Numbered from the stretch's first letter, positions 1-9,117 are shown. The stretch: 51,754 nucleotides of DNA from Chloroflexota bacterium (GCA_902810745.1 CADDYW010000026.1:1-51754); one strand, 5' to 3'. Notes: a model not told the origin generated them from the sequence alone. Numbers and translations: made by a program.

Positions 1-1
1 C

Positions 2-58
2 TCCCGCCCGGCCCTCATCGAGACGGTGCGCGGCGTCGGCTATCGCCTCGTAGACTGA
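2..58 (+). CDS. OmpR/PhoB-family response regulator, C-terminal end only
   Basis: The window opens inside a gene. The visible frame reads SRPALIETVRGVGYRLVD and stops at 56-58. The motif TVRGVGYR is the wing and final strand of the winged-helix DNA-binding domain of OmpR/PhoB-type response regulators. The stop lies three bases before phoR, so the two genes almost certainly form a two-component pair. With the pst genes next door, the regulator is most likely the PhoB/PhoP type that binds Pho boxes. The receiver domain is outside the window, so that assignment is inference. Confidence 0.8.
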   Translation, partial: SRPALIETVRGVGYRLVD

Positions 59-61
59 GCC

Positions 62-1873
62 GTGTTCACCCGGATTCACTGGCGCATCGCGGTTGCCTAC
101 GTCGCGCTCATCCTTCTGGCTATGCTCTCCCTTGGCCTCTACCTGACCAGCACCCTGCGCGCGCAGGCGCTTGCTACTCTCGAAGATCAGCTCGCGCGCG
201 AAGCGAGGCTGGTAGCCGACGATGCGACCTACCATCTGGTGAGCCGGTCGGGCACGGCAGATCTCGATCCCCTGGCAAAAGAGCTCGGGAGGCAGATCGG
301 TGCACGCGTGACCTTGATCGCCCGCGATGGTACTGTGCTGGGCGACTCGGACCACGACCCTCGGACGATGGAGAACCACGGCACCCGTCCGGAGGTTCTG
401 CAGGCGTTGCAGCTCGGGCGCGGGGAGAGCGAGCGACACAGCGCGACGCTTGATCGTGACTTGCTCTACGTCGCGGTCCCAATGCACAATCGGGATCAGA
501 TCGTCGGCGTTGCGCGGGTCGCGTTGCCGGTCCGAGAGGTCGATGATCCGCTGAATCGCCTCGCGTTGGTCGTCGGCGTAGCGACGTCAGCGACGGCTGT
601 GCTGGCGATAGTCCTGGCAATCATCATCGCGCGCGTGACGGCCGGCCCACTCGCGCGGCTGACGAAGATGGCCAGGCTACTGGCCTCGGGCCACCTTAGT
701 GAGCGCATCGCGGTCGATACCCGCGACGAGGTCGGCCAGCTTGCTGAGGCGTTCAACGATATGGCAAACGAGCTCCGGCAGAAGATCGACGCGATCGAGC
801 AGCAACGATCGGAGACCTCCGCCATCCTGGCCGGCATGGCCGACGGGGTCGTCATTGTCGACCGGGATGGACGCGTCGTTGCGCTGAATCGGGCCGCCGA
901 GCGAATGCTGGAGATCGACGAGGCGGCGGCGCGTGGTCGAAGTGTTGCCGAGGTCATCCGTCAGCACGAGCTGATCGAGCATCTGGCGCGTGGGGGAGTT
1001 CCGGGCGAGCCACTGGTGGTCGCGCTTGGCCGGGAGCACCGTCAGGTCCAGGTGGTGGTGACGCCGGTGAGAGTGAAGGGGACGCTACGCCAGGTAGTTC
1101 TCCTGCAGGACGTCACCGAGCTCCGTCGTGCGGAGCTGATCCGCCGCGATTTCGTCGCCAACGTCAGTCACGAGATCCGGACCCCGCTGGCCTCGCTTCG
1201 GGCGCTGGTGGAAACGCTGGAGGATGGTGCATTGGCCGACCCTCCTGCCGCGCGCGAGTTCCTGGCGCGGATGCACGTGGAGGTTGACGGGCTGAGCCAG
1301 ATGGTGGAGGAGCTTCTCGAGCTGGCACGAATCGAGTCGGGGCGCGTGCGCTTCGATTTCGCTAAGACCGACGTTGGGAGCGTCGTGGAAGCCGCCGCCG
1401 AGCGCCTCCGGCCGCAGGCGGAGCGACAGGGACTGGTGCTGACGATCGATCGACCCGCAGAACCGGTCGAAGCCGTGATCGATGCCGACCGCGTGCGTCA
1501 GGTGGTCATCAACCTGGTGCACAACGCGGTCAAATTCACGCCGCCAGGCGGATCCATCACCGTGGCGGTCGAACGGAACGCCGACGAGGTAACCATCACC
1601 GTGGTCGATACCGGCGTGGGCGTTGCACGGGAGGATCTACCGCGCCTGTTCGAGCGCTTTTACAAGACCGATCGGTCACGAGCCTCGCCGGGCACGGGGC
1701 TCGGGCTGGCAATTGTGAAACATCTCGTTCAGGCGCACGGGGGGCGCGTCTGGGCCGAATCGGCCGGCGAAGGACGCGGGGCGACCTTCACGGTCGCACT
1801 CCCGATCGATGGCCCTCCCAGCCAGGCAATCCTGGACGTGCGCTCTCCCACCGAACGTTCATCCCGCGTTTAG
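62..1873 (+). CDS. phoR: PhoR-type sensor histidine kinase
   Basis: This 603-residue membrane kinase probably senses phosphate status and phosphorylates the regulator encoded just upstream. It starts with GTG. Domains in order: TM helix about 9-31, extracytoplasmic region about 32-165, TM helix about 167-190, HAMP about 191-243, PAS about 250-350, HisKA with VSHEIRTPLASL (phospho-acceptor His370), and HATPase with N488, the DTGVG box at 516-520 and GTGLGL at 544-549. The order matches full-length PhoR of Gram-positive type, with a larger external domain than E. coli PhoR. The stop codon overlaps a candidate Pho box for the pst genes. Kinase identity is certain; the phosphate role rests on the pst-phoU neighbourhood. 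Confidence 0.9.
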   Translation: MFTRIHWRIAVAYVALILLAMLSLGLYLTSTLRAQALATLEDQLAREARLVADDATYHLVSRSGTADLDPLAKELGRQIGARVTLIARDGTVLGDSDHDPRTMENHGTRPEVLQALQLGRGESERHSATLDRDLLYVAVPMHNRDQIVGVARVALPVREVDDPLNRLALVVGVATSATAVLAIVLAIIIARVTAGPLARLTKMARLLASGHLSERIAVDTRDEVGQLAEAFNDMANELRQKIDAIEQQRSETSAILAGMADGVVIVDRDGRVVALNRAAERMLEIDEAAARGRSVAEVIRQHELIEHLARGGVPGEPLVVALGREHRQVQVVVTPVRVKGTLRQVVLLQDVTELRRAELIRRDFVANVSHEIRTPLASLRALVETLEDGALADPPAAREFLARMHVEVDGLSQMVEELLELARIESGRVRFDFAKTDVGSVVEAAAERLRPQAERQGLVLTIDRPAEPVEAVIDADRVRQVVINLVHNAVKFTPPGGSITVAVERNADEVTITVVDTGVGVAREDLPRLFERFYKTDRSRASPGTGLGLAIVKHLVQAHGGRVWAESAGEGRGATFTVALPIDGPPSQAILDVRSPTERSSRV

Positions 1874-1889
1874 CTCGCGTTAACGTTCA
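1868..1889 (+). promoter_or_regulatory. Candidate Pho box upstream of pstC
   Basis: Two 11-base units lie in tandem, GTTTAGCTCGC at 1868-1878 and GTTAACGTTCA at 1879-1889. The site overlaps the phoR stop and ends 21 bases before pstC. PhoB-family sites are direct repeats with 11-base period. A very similar pair precedes pstS at 7764-7785, where the first unit differs at only two positions. Function is inferred from repeat spacing and from recurrence at two pst genes. Confidence 0.55.
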
Positions 1890-1910
1890 CGACGCAGACT
1901 ATCTCCTGGA

Positions 1911-2927
1911 ATGATTGTACGATCCACGTTCTCTCCAGGAGACAAGTCGAGGGTCCGCGAGCTGCGTCACGCGCTCGGCACGGCGAGCACCGGCCGCGCG
2001 GCCGACGCGGGGCTCGCTGCTCTGGCGGCCAGCTGCGCGATAGCAGTGCTGTTGCTCGTGCTGGGCCTCGCCGTGTCGATGGCCATCGATTCTGCGCCTT
2101 CTCTCCACAAGTTCGGTCCGAGCTTCCTGACGGGCCAGACCTGGGACCCGGTCAGTGGCGAGTTCGGCGCACTCCCGTTCATCTACGGCACGGTCGTAAC
2201 CTCGGCGCTCGCGCTCCTGATCGGCGCGCCGATTGGCCTGGGAGCGGCAATCGCGTTGAGCGAGCTGCTCCCAGGGCGAATTCGAGATGTTTTGTCGGCG
2301 CTGGTCGAGCTCCTGGCGGCGATTCCGAGCGTCGTCTACGGACTCTGGGGCATCTTCGTCCTGGCGCCGTTGCTACGTACCGACGTCGAACCGTTTCTGC
2401 GGAGCACGCTCGGATTCCTGCCGGTGTTCAGCGGTCCGGCGTACGGCGTGGGAATGCTTGCCGGGGGGGTGATCCTGGCGATCATGATTGTTCCGACGAT
2501 CGCGGCGGTGAGCCGCGACGTGCTGAGAGCCGTGCCGGCCGATCAGCGAGAGGCGATGCTGGCGCTGGGCGCTACGCGCTGGGAGATGATCCGGGGGGCG
2601 GTGCTGCCGTACGCGCGAACGGGCATCGCCGGCGCGATCATCCTTGGTCTGGGCCGAGCGCTTGGCGAGACGATGGCGGTGACGATGGTCATTGGAAATC
2701 GTCCCGCTATCTCGGCGTCGCTGTTCGCGCCGGGCTACACGCTCGCCTCGGTGATCGCGAATGAGTTCGTCGAGGCAACGACCGATCTGCACCTGGCAGC
2801 CCTGACCGAGATCGGACTCGTGCTCTTCGGCGTGACTGTCGCCGTCAACGCGGTTGCGCGCCTGCTGGTCTGGCGGATGGGATGGGTCGGCGGCGATCGC
2901 GTTCGGGCGGTGGTGTCTGACCGATGA
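1911..2927 (+). CDS. pstC: Phosphate ABC transporter permease PstC
   Basis: This 338-residue inner-membrane subunit of the high-affinity phosphate importer should pair with PstA to form the channel. Six hydrophobic segments are visible, the first at about residues 37-57. The ABC permease EAA loop is seen as EAMLALGATRWEMIRGAVLP, followed by GRALGETMAVTM, which is typical of PstC. The ATG at 1911 has only a weak ribosome site (CTCCTGGA). The stop overlaps the pstA start by four bases (ATGA), indicating translational coupling. PstC members are usually 300-340 residues, so this is full length. Confidence 0.93.
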   Translation: MIVRSTFSPGDKSRVRELRHALGTASTGRAADAGLAALAASCAIAVLLLVLGLAVSMAIDSAPSLHKFGPSFLTGQTWDPVSGEFGALPFIYGTVVTSALALLIGAPIGLGAAIALSELLPGRIRDVLSALVELLAAIPSVVYGLWGIFVLAPLLRTDVEPFLRSTLGFLPVFSGPAYGVGMLAGGVILAIMIVPTIAAVSRDVLRAVPADQREAMLALGATRWEMIRGAVLPYARTGIAGAIILGLGRALGETMAVTMVIGNRPAISASLFAPGYTLASVIANEFVEATTDLHLAALTEIGLVLFGVTVAVNAVARLLVWRMGWVGGDRVRAVVSDR

Positions 2928-3778
2928 TCCGGCGGCTGGCAATCGCGCGACGGCGTAAGGTGGCTAATGCTTTGATGATTGGTCTATGCCTGCTGGCCCT
3001 CGTCGCGGCCGTGGCGTTCTTGCTCGCTGTCGTCGGCCACGTCGTGGCAATGGGCGCGGGCAGCCTGGATCTCGCATTCCTCACGGGGATACCCAGACCG
3101 GTCGGCGAAACCGGTGGGGGAATGGCGAATGCCATCGTCGGGACACTCCTGCTGGTCGGCCTGGCGGCACTGGTCGGACTTCCCGTGGGGATCGGTGCTG
3201 GCGTCTACCTGGCCGAGTACGGCCACGGTCGGCTCGCGACGCTGGTGCGGTTCGTCGCAGACGTTCTGACCGGGATCCCGTCGATCACGATCGGTCTGTT
3301 CGCCTACGCGCTGCTTGTCGTTCCCTTGCGGAGCTTCTCGGCTATTGCCGGTGGCTTCGCCCTCGGCATCATCATGCTGCCGGTTGTGACCCGAACGACC
3401 GAAGAAATGGTGCGACTGGTACCAGCATCCGTGCGCGAGGGAGCGCTCGCGCTCGGTATTCCGCGCTGGCGGATGATCACCTCGGTCGTGCTCCCGACGG
3501 CCCTTGGAGGGATCGTCACCGGCGCTCTGCTCGCGATCGCGCGGATCGCCGGCGAGACGGCCCCTTTGCTTTTCACGGCTTTCGGCAATCAGTTCTGGAG
3601 CTGGAGCCTTCGGGCGCCGATCGCGGCGCTACCGCTCCAGATCTTCACCTACGCGGTTTCGCCATACGAGGATTGGCACCGACAGGCGTGGGCCGGGGCG
3701 CTGGTCCTGATCGCGATCGTCTTAATCGTGAGCCTGGGCGCGCGATACGCCGTCCGCCGCCGAACGATTGGAGGGTAG
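2924..3778 (+). CDS. pstA: Phosphate ABC transporter permease PstA
   Basis: This 284-residue membrane permease is the partner of PstC in phosphate import. It shows about six transmembrane segments and the EAA-type loop EGALALGIPRWRMITSVVLP, followed by IARIAGETAPLLFTAFGN, a hallmark of PstA. The start ATG sits in the ATGA overlap with the pstC stop. Its TAG stop is immediately followed by the pstB ATG. Length and motifs are normal for the family. Confidence 0.93.
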   Translation: MIRRLAIARRRKVANALMIGLCLLALVAAVAFLLAVVGHVVAMGAGSLDLAFLTGIPRPVGETGGGMANAIVGTLLLVGLAALVGLPVGIGAGVYLAEYGHGRLATLVRFVADVLTGIPSITIGLFAYALLVVPLRSFSAIAGGFALGIIMLPVVTRTTEEMVRLVPASVREGALALGIPRWRMITSVVLPTALGGIVTGALLAIARIAGETAPLLFTAFGNQFWSWSLRAPIAALPLQIFTYAVSPYEDWHRQAWAGALVLIAIVLIVSLGARYAVRRRTIGG

Positions 3779-4618
3779 ATGTTTCCAGTTCGCACCGCCG
3801 CGGTCGCGGCCGACCCGCCGGAACCACTCCAGCCGGCGAGCGACCAGCTTCACTCGCTCGAAACCAGGCGGCTGTCTGCCTGGTATGGCGAGCGGCTTGC
3901 CATTCGCGATGTCAATCTGAGTTTTGCTCCTGGTCAGATTACCGCGATCATCGGCCCATCGGGCTGCGGAAAGTCGACGTTGGTCCGGTGCCTGAACCGA
4001 ATGCACGAGGTCACCCCCGGCGCCAGCGTGACCGGCAGCGTGCTACTCGACGGCGACGATATCTATGCGCCGGGCGTCGATCCGGTCCTGGTCCGCCGCC
4101 GGATCGGGATGGTGTTCCAGCGGCCGAATCCATTTCCGACCATGTCGATCTTCGATAATGTCGCGGTCGGGATCCGACTCAACGGCGTCGATGTCGGCAA
4201 GTCGCTGTCGGATCTCGTCTGGGAGGCACTCGACCGCGTTGGACTCTGGAACGAGGTCAAGGATAAGCTGCGCCAGCCGGGAACCGCGCTGTCCGGTGGC
4301 GAGCAGCAGCGGCTGTGTATCGCGCGCGCCCTGGCGATCGCGCCAGAGATTCTTCTCCTGGACGAGCCGACCGGCGCGCTGGATCCGGCCGCGACACTCA
4401 AGATCGAGGAGCTCTTGCGGCAGCTGAAGAACGAATTCACGATCGTGATCGTCACGCACAACATGCAGCAGGCCGCGCGGGTATCGGACGTGACCGCCTT
4501 CATGCTGGCCGGTCCCGACCGCGTTGGCACGGTCGTCGAAGTCGGTCCGACTCGCCAGATCTTTACGAGCCCGAAGGACCGGCGGACCGAGGATTACATC
4601 ACCGGTCGGTTCGGGTAG
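3779..4618 (+). CDS. pstB: Phosphate ABC transporter ATPase PstB
   Basis: This 279-residue cytoplasmic ATPase energises the PstCA channel. Walker A is GPSGCGKST at 59-67, the ABC signature [10 protein letters not shown] at 171-180, Walker [14 protein letters not shown] at 191-203, and the H-loop histidine is H227. The segment [17 protein letters not shown] is specific to PstB. The first 25 or so residues are a nonconserved extension. The start abuts the pstA stop, with a GGAGGG ribosome site inside the pstA end. About 200 bases follow before phoU. Confidence 0.95.
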   Translation: MFPVRTAAVAADPPEPLQPASDQLHSLETRRLSAWYGERLAIRDVNLSFAPGQITAIIGPSGCGKSTLVRCLNRMHEVTPGASVTGSVLLDGDDIYAPGVDPVLVRRRIGMVFQRPNPFPTMSIFDNVAVGIRLNGVDVGKSLSDLVWEALDRVGLWNEVKDKLRQPGTALSGGEQQRLCIARALAIAPEILLLDEPTGALDPAATLKIEELLRQLKNEFTIVIVTHNMQQAARVSDVTAFMLAGPDRVGTVVEVGPTRQIFTSPKDRRTEDYITGRFG

Positions 4619-4821
4619 GCCTCGCCGTCGCTGCCAATCGAGCTGGCGGCATCCGAAACGGGCACGTTCCCGGCCTGGCTCGCCCCGGCGACCCCGGTCA
4701 TCGGGGCGCGACGGAACCGATCCGATCGAGCGTCGACCTCCGAGTGCCGACTGGCAGAGCTCTCGCGGGATCAGAATCCGTCTCTCTTGCCCCGGAATCC
4801 GGATCAAAGGAGCGCGATGAA

Positions 4822-5490
4822 ATGTCTGGACGAGAAAGTTTCGACCGTGAGTTGCGTCGCCTGCAGGACGAGATGCTGATCCTGGCGAGCATGGTCGATC
4901 AAGCGATCGCCGAGGCGGTAGACGCGCTGCGCCACCTGGATATGCACGCGGCCCATCGAATCATTCGCGCTGACCGCCAGGTCAACGAGAAGCGCTTCGC
5001 GATCGAAGAGGTGGTCGTGAGCGCCATCGCCACCCAGCAACCGATGGCACGAGACCTTCGGACGATCCTCGCGGTTTTGCACATAACGATCGAGCTGGAG
5101 CGCATGGGCGACTACGCCGCGGGCATCGCCCGGATCATCCTCATGCACGGTGAGCAGCAACTGCTGAAGCCGCTGATCGACATTCCCCGGATGGCCGAGC
5201 TTGCCCGGACGATGCTTCGCTGTTCTCTCGACGCCTTTATCCATCGCGACGCGGTGATGGCTCGGCAGATTGCTTCCCAGGACGACGCCGTCGACGCCCT
5301 CTACGATCAGGTCTATCGCGAATTGCTCACTTACATGCTGAATGATCCGACAACGATCGATCGCGCGACCTGGCTTCTCTGGGTTGCCCACGACCTCGAG
5401 CGCATTGCCGACCGGGTGACCAACATCTGCGAACGCGTGGTGTTTCTGGTGACCGGCGAGCTGGAGGAGACGAATGTGTCAGGCGAGTAG
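4822..5490 (+). CDS. phoU: Phosphate signalling protein PhoU
   Basis: This 222-residue all-helical protein couples the Pst transporter to PhoR and represses the Pho regulon when phosphate is plentiful. Two PhoU repeats are visible; each has an LxRMGDYA or LERIADRVTNI metal-binding helix (ELERMGDYAAGIA and DLERIADRVTNICE). The frame is open far upstream, but the start is set at ATG 4822 because AAAGGAG lies nine bases before it and the protein MSGRESFDRELRRLQ begins as PhoU proteins do. The 203-base gap after pstB holds a weak hairpin (CGCCCCG 4681-4687 with CGGGGCG 4702-4708). Confidence 0.93.
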   Translation: MSGRESFDRELRRLQDEMLILASMVDQAIAEAVDALRHLDMHAAHRIIRADRQVNEKRFAIEEVVVSAIATQQPMARDLRTILAVLHITIELERMGDYAAGIARIILMHGEQQLLKPLIDIPRMAELARTMLRCSLDAFIHRDAVMARQIASQDDAVDALYDQVYRELLTYMLNDPTTIDRATWLLWVAHDLERIADRVTNICERVVFLVTGELEETNVSGE

Positions 5491-5525
5491 CACCACGGCG
5501 CCCGGATCCCCGCCCCCCTTCGCGC

Positions 5526-5531
5526 TATAAT
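5526..5531 (+). promoter_or_regulatory. Possible -10 element for ilvD
   Basis: A perfect TATAAT lies 49 bases before the chosen ilvD ATG and just after phoU. The -35 region, 17 bases upstream, does not match TTGACA well. A promoter here would let ilvD be expressed independently of the phosphate operon, which its different function makes plausible. Confidence 0.45.
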
Positions 5532-5580
5532 GGGTCCATTGTCGCGCCGACGATTGATTCTAGCGAGGAGCACTGGACCG

Positions 5581-7254
5581 ATGCGTAGTGATCGAATCAA
5601 GCGCGGATTCGAGCGTGCCCCACACCGCGCGTTGCTGAAGGCGACCGGTGTCATTCAGAGCGATGATGACTTCCACAAGCCCTTCATCGCCATCGCGAAC
5701 TCCTACGTCGACATCATTCCGGGCCACGTGCATCTGAAGGAATTCGGCGAGGTCGTGCGTCAGGCGGTGCGGGAGGCAGGCGGCGTTCCCTTCATGTTCA
5801 ACACGATCGGGGTGGACGATGGCATCGCCATGGGGCACCTGGGGATGAAGTATTCGCTTCCGAGCCGCGAGCTGATTGCCGACTCGGTCGAGACGATGGT
5901 CATGGCTCACGGCTTCGACGGCATGATCTGCATCCCCAATTGCGACAAGATCGTCCCGGGGATGCTCATGGCGGCGATGCGTCTGAACATTCCGACGATC
6001 TTCGTCAGCGGTGGACCGATGAAGGCGGGACGCACGCCTGACGGGAAAGTCGTCGACCTGATCTCGGTCTTCGAAGCGGTCGGAGCCTACAAGTCCGGGC
6101 GCATCACCGATGACGAGCTCAAGACGCTGGAGGATTACGCCTGCCCGACCTGCGGCTCCTGCTCCGGAATGTTTACCGCCAATTCGATGAACTGTCTCTG
6201 CGAGGCGCTGGGCGTCGCCCTCCCGGGGAACGGGACCATTCTGGCCCTCGATCCAAGGCGGGAAGAGCTGGCGCGGCGCGCCGCGTTTCAGCTGATGCAC
6301 CTGATCGCGGTCGACCTCAAACCGCGCGACATCGTCACGCCGGAGGCGATCGACAATGCTTTTGCGCTGGACATGGCGATGGGAGGCTCGACGAACACGG
6401 TCCTGCACACCATGGCCCTCGCGCGCGAGGCTGGCATCGATTATCCGCTGCGTCGCCTGAACGAGGTTGCCGACCGAGTTCCCTGTATCTGCAAGGTCAG
6501 TCCGTCGTCGCAGTACCACGTCGAGGACGTTGACCGCGCGGGCGGTGTCTCGGCCATCCTCTGGGAGCTTGCGAAGCGGCCGGGGATCCTGCATCTCGAC
6601 CAGATGACCGTGACCGGTCGCACGCTTGGCGAGAACGTCCGCGGCCACGACAGCCAGGATACCGCCTGCATCCGAACGCTCGACAATCCCTACAGTCCGA
6701 CCGGTGGTCTCGCGGTGCTCTTCGGCAATCTGGCCCCTGACGGTGCGGTCGTGAAGGTAGCAGGCGTGTTGCCGCACCTGCAGACCCTTCGAGGTCCGGC
6801 CATCGTCTACGACTCGCACGATGATGCCAACCGCGGCATTCTGGCGGGCGAGGTCAAGCCCGGTCAGATCGTCGTGATTCGTTACGAAGGTCCGCGGGGA
6901 GGGCCGGGGATGCAGGAGATGCTGGCGCCGACCTCGAACATCATGGGTATGGGGCTGGGAGACAAGGTCGCCTTGATCACCGACGGGCGATTCTCCGGAG
7001 GAACTCGTGGCGCCTGCATCGGCCACGTCTCGCCCGAGGCGGCGGCCGGCGGCCCGATCGCCCTCGTTCGGACTGGCGACGTCATCTCCATCGACATTCC
7101 CAATCGACGGCTGGACGTGGAGCTCAGCGAGGCCGACCTGGCCGAGCGCCGCAAAGCCTGGACGCCGCCGGTTCAGGACGGTCTAACCGGCTGGCTTGCC
7201 CGTTATGCCCGGCTGGTGACGTCCGGCAGCCAGGGAGCCGTGCTGGCCATCTAG
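5581..7254 (+). CDS. ilvD: Dihydroxy-acid dehydratase
   Basis: This 557-residue Fe-S enzyme converts 2,3-dihydroxy-3-methylvalerate and 2,3-dihydroxyisovalerate to the keto acids that precede isoleucine and valine. Cluster-binding cysteines fit C121 (PNCDK) and C188/C191/C194 ([11 protein letters not shown]); the C-terminal part carries [10 protein letters not shown]. The frame is open 17 codons upstream, but ATG 5581 has GAGGAG ten bases before it and gives the usual family length and N-terminus ([16 protein letters not shown]). It lies between phoU and pstS, apart from ilvBNC, so it may escape the T-box control of that operon. Confidence 0.95.
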   Translation: MRSDRIKRGFERAPHRALLKATGVIQSDDDFHKPFIAIANSYVDIIPGHVHLKEFGEVVRQAVREAGGVPFMFNTIGVDDGIAMGHLGMKYSLPSRELIADSVETMVMAHGFDGMICIPNCDKIVPGMLMAAMRLNIPTIFVSGGPMKAGRTPDGKVVDLISVFEAVGAYKSGRITDDELKTLEDYACPTCGSCSGMFTANSMNCLCEALGVALPGNGTILALDPRREELARRAAFQLMHLIAVDLKPRDIVTPEAIDNAFALDMAMGGSTNTVLHTMALAREAGIDYPLRRLNEVADRVPCICKVSPSSQYHVEDVDRAGGVSAILWELAKRPGILHLDQMTVTGRTLGENVRGHDSQDTACIRTLDNPYSPTGGLAVLFGNLAPDGAVVKVAGVLPHLQTLRGPAIVYDSHDDANRGILAGEVKPGQIVVIRYEGPRGGPGMQEMLAPTSNIMGMGLGDKVALITDGRFSGGTRGACIGHVSPEAAAGGPIALVRTGDVISIDIPNRRLDVELSEADLAERRKAWTPPVQDGLTGWLARYARLVTSGSQGAVLAI

Positions 7255-7763
7255 AGCGGGGATCAGGGACTAGGGATCGGGTTTGGAGCTCATGGCGGGC
7301 ACGGTCTTCGATGCCTGACACCGGTCCATCGTGTCCGCTCGGCGCTATGGATCAAAACGCGGAACGGGTCGACCGGACCGGGGTAGACCAGGGATCTGCC
7401 CTTGGAAAGTGTTCACCCTTTCCGAGTGCGCCCTGGCTCCCCGATCCCTGCGCCCGGTCGCCCGCGTCTGGGAGGCCGGAGACACCGGCACCTCAGCGGC
7501 GTCTGGCGTTCGTGCAACCCCTCTCCTATCCTCTCTCCGACACGGGGAGAGGAACTCCCGCGCGTGGGTCGCTGCTCCCGCTCCCCCCGCGTCGAAGGCT
7601 CCCCCTGGCGAATGGGGACAGGAGGTGAGCGAGAGCGGGCGGGGGTGAGACGAGATGTTCCGCCATCCTTGGTCGCGGCTTACCGTTGGAGGCGGGAGAT
7701 CGACGTTCCACGTCGCCTGGCGTCGGAACTCCGAGCCGAGAGATTATCTGCTGCTCACGGTTT
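7255..7763 (+). other. Gene-free stretch between ilvD and the pstS promoter region
   Basis: No convincing coding region was found here on either strand. The stretch holds short G/C-rich inverted elements: GGGATCGGG near 7273-7281 mirrored by CCCGATCCC near 7439-7447, GGAAAG and CTTTCC flanking 8 bases near 7404-7423, and the hairpin at 7530-7552. The last is followed by a G-rich tract ending GGCGGGGGTGAG near 7638-7649. This looks like a patch of dispersed intergenic repeat units. That is inference, since no second copy lies in the window. Confidence 0.5.
7530..7552. repeat. CCTCTC/GAGAGG hairpin, possible dispersed intergenic repeat
   Basis: CCTCTCTCC (7530-7538) can pair with GGGGAGAGG (7544-7552) around a five-base loop, a nine-pair stem with one G-T wobble. 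Another CCCCTCTCC lies just upstream (7518-7526). The arrangement resembles C-rich/G-rich palindromic units scattered between genes in many high-GC genomes. No T-tract follows, so it is not an obvious terminator. Confidence 0.4.
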
Positions 7764-7785
7764 GTTTAACTCTCGCTAAACTCGC
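7764..7785 (+). promoter_or_regulatory. Candidate Pho box upstream of pstS
   Basis: GTTTAACTCTC (7764-7774) and GCTAAACTCGC (7775-7785) form a tandem repeat of 11-base period, 63 bases before the pstS ATG. The first unit matches GTTTAGCTCGC before pstC at 9 of 11 positions. A phosphate regulator binding here would explain how pstS is controlled despite its distance from the pstCAB genes. Confidence 0.6.
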
Positions 7786-7848
7786 CGCGGGAGAATCGAC
7801 GGTGGAGAACGTTACGCGAAGTGAGAAACGTGAGGAGATAATCGAGGA

Positions 7849-9039
7849 ATGAGTGTACCGAACATGACTCGACGCGGGTTTCTGCAGGGCGCGATCGGTC
7901 TTGCCGGGATGACTCTCGTCGCCGCCTGCAGTGGACAGCAGGTGTCGCCCGCGCAGTCAGCAGCAACGCAGCAGCCGGAAGCGCAGCCGACCGCGACGGC
8001 GAACGTGCAGCCGACCGCGACGGCACGGAGCGCCCCGACCAGCGCGGCGAGCGGCCAGACGATTCTTCTCAATGGCGCCGGATCTACGTTCGACTATCCG
8101 CTGTTTTCGAAAGCATTCAGCGAGTATAGCAAGCTGCACCCGGAGGTTCGAGTCAACTACCAGTCGGTGGGGTCGGGGGCAGGCATCCAGCAGCTGACCA
8201 AGGGGACCGTCGACTTTGGCGCAACGGATGCGCCGATGACTGATCAGCAGATCCAGGACGCGGGGGGCGATATCATTCACGTGCCCGTAACGCTTGGCGC
8301 CGTCGCGGTCGCTTACAATCTGCCGGGAGTCGAGGAAGGTCTTCATCTGACCGGCTCGGTGCTTGCCGACATCTATCTGGGCAAAATCACCACCTGGAAC
8401 GATCCCGCGATCACGAAGGTCAATCCTGGTCGGCAGCTCCCCAATACGCCGATCGCGGTGGTTCATCGCTCAGATGGGTCAGGCACCACCGACATTTTCA
8501 CGACCTACCTATCCGCGATTAGCCCGGACTGGAAGAGGAAGGTTAGCAGCGGTACGTCGGTGAACTGGCCGGTTGGAATCGGAGGCAAAGGATCCGAGGG
8601 CGTATCCGGTCAGGTGAAGCAGACGCCGGGAGGGATTGGCTACTTCGAGCTCGCCTACGCCAAGCAGAACAATCTCACCAGCGCGGCGATCGACAACGGG
8701 TCCGGGGCGTACCTTCTTCCATCGTCGGATGGTGCCAGCGCCTGCGCGGCGCATGCCGCGGGGAGCATGCCCGCGGACCTGCGCGTGCGAATCGCCGGCT
8801 GCAGCGGTCAGGATGCCTACCCGATCTCCGGCTTCAGCTGGGTCGTGCTTCACCAGAAGCAAGCCGACAAGGCGCGTGGAGAGGCATTGGTAAATCTGCT
8901 CTGGTGGCTGATCCACGACGGGCAAAAGGACGCGAAGGATCTGTACTACGCGCCGCTCCCGTCGTCGGTGGTGAAGCTCAACGAAGAGAAGCTGCGAAGC
9001 GTAAGCTATCAAGGGCAGCCCCTCTTGGTCACCGGTTGA
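7849..9039 (+). CDS. pstS: Phosphate-binding lipoprotein PstS
   Basis: This 396-residue extracytoplasmic protein captures phosphate for PstCAB. The N-terminus combines a twin-arginine motif (TRRGFLQG, R8-R9) with a lipobox LVAAC (Cys27), implying Tat-type export and lipid anchoring. A Thr/Gln/Pro-rich linker (about 30-65) precedes the binding domain. PstS motifs include NGAGSTFDYPLF, YQSVGSGAGI and HRSDGSGTTDIF, which supply phosphate-binding Ser/Thr/Asp. GAGGAGA lies ten bases before ATG 7849; a second in-frame ATG at 7864 would keep the RR motif. The gene follows a candidate Pho box and is separated from pstCAB by ilvD. Confidence 0.94.
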   Translation: MSVPNMTRRGFLQGAIGLAGMTLVAACSGQQVSPAQSAATQQPEAQPTATANVQPTATARSAPTSAASGQTILLNGAGSTFDYPLFSKAFSEYSKLHPEVRVNYQSVGSGAGIQQLTKGTVDFGATDAPMTDQQIQDAGGDIIHVPVTLGAVAVAYNLPGVEEGLHLTGSVLADIYLGKITTWNDPAITKVNPGRQLPNTPIAVVHRSDGSGTTDIFTTYLSAISPDWKRKVSSGTSVNWPVGIGGKGSEGVSGQVKQTPGGIGYFELAYAKQNNLTSAAIDNGSGAYLLPSSDGASACAAHAAGSMPADLRVRIAGCSGQDAYPISGFSWVVLHQKQADKARGEALVNLLWWLIHDGQKDAKDLYYAPLPSSVVKLNEEKLRSVSYQGQPLLVTG

Positions 9040-9063
9040 GTCAATATATCGAACACGTCACAA

Positions 9064-9078
9064 TTTGATGGGATCAAA
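9064..9078. repeat. Small perfect palindrome next to the ilv promoter
   Basis: TTTGAT (9064-9069) and ATCAAA (9073-9078) flank GGG, three bases before the -35 box of the ilv promoter. It could be a weak pstS terminator or an operator half-site pair. The sequence alone cannot decide. Confidence 0.35.
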
Positions 9079-9081
9079 CGG

Positions 9082-9111
9082 TTGACTCGAATTCACAGCG
9101 CGTGATATAGT
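9082..9111 (+). promoter_or_regulatory. Sigma-70-type promoter of the ilv-leu operon
   Basis: TTGACT (9082-9087) is followed by an 18-base spacer and TATAGT (9106-9111). TG at 9103-9104 makes an extended -10. Transcription would start near 9118, immediately upstream of the T-box stem I. The fit of promoter to leader is good. Confidence 0.8.
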
Positions 9112-9117
9112 ACCCGC

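Noticed and set aside
4315..4821. Upstream extension of phoU into pstB
   Set aside because: The frame is open, but the translation there is the shadow of pstB; PhoU homology and AAAGGAG place the start at 4822.
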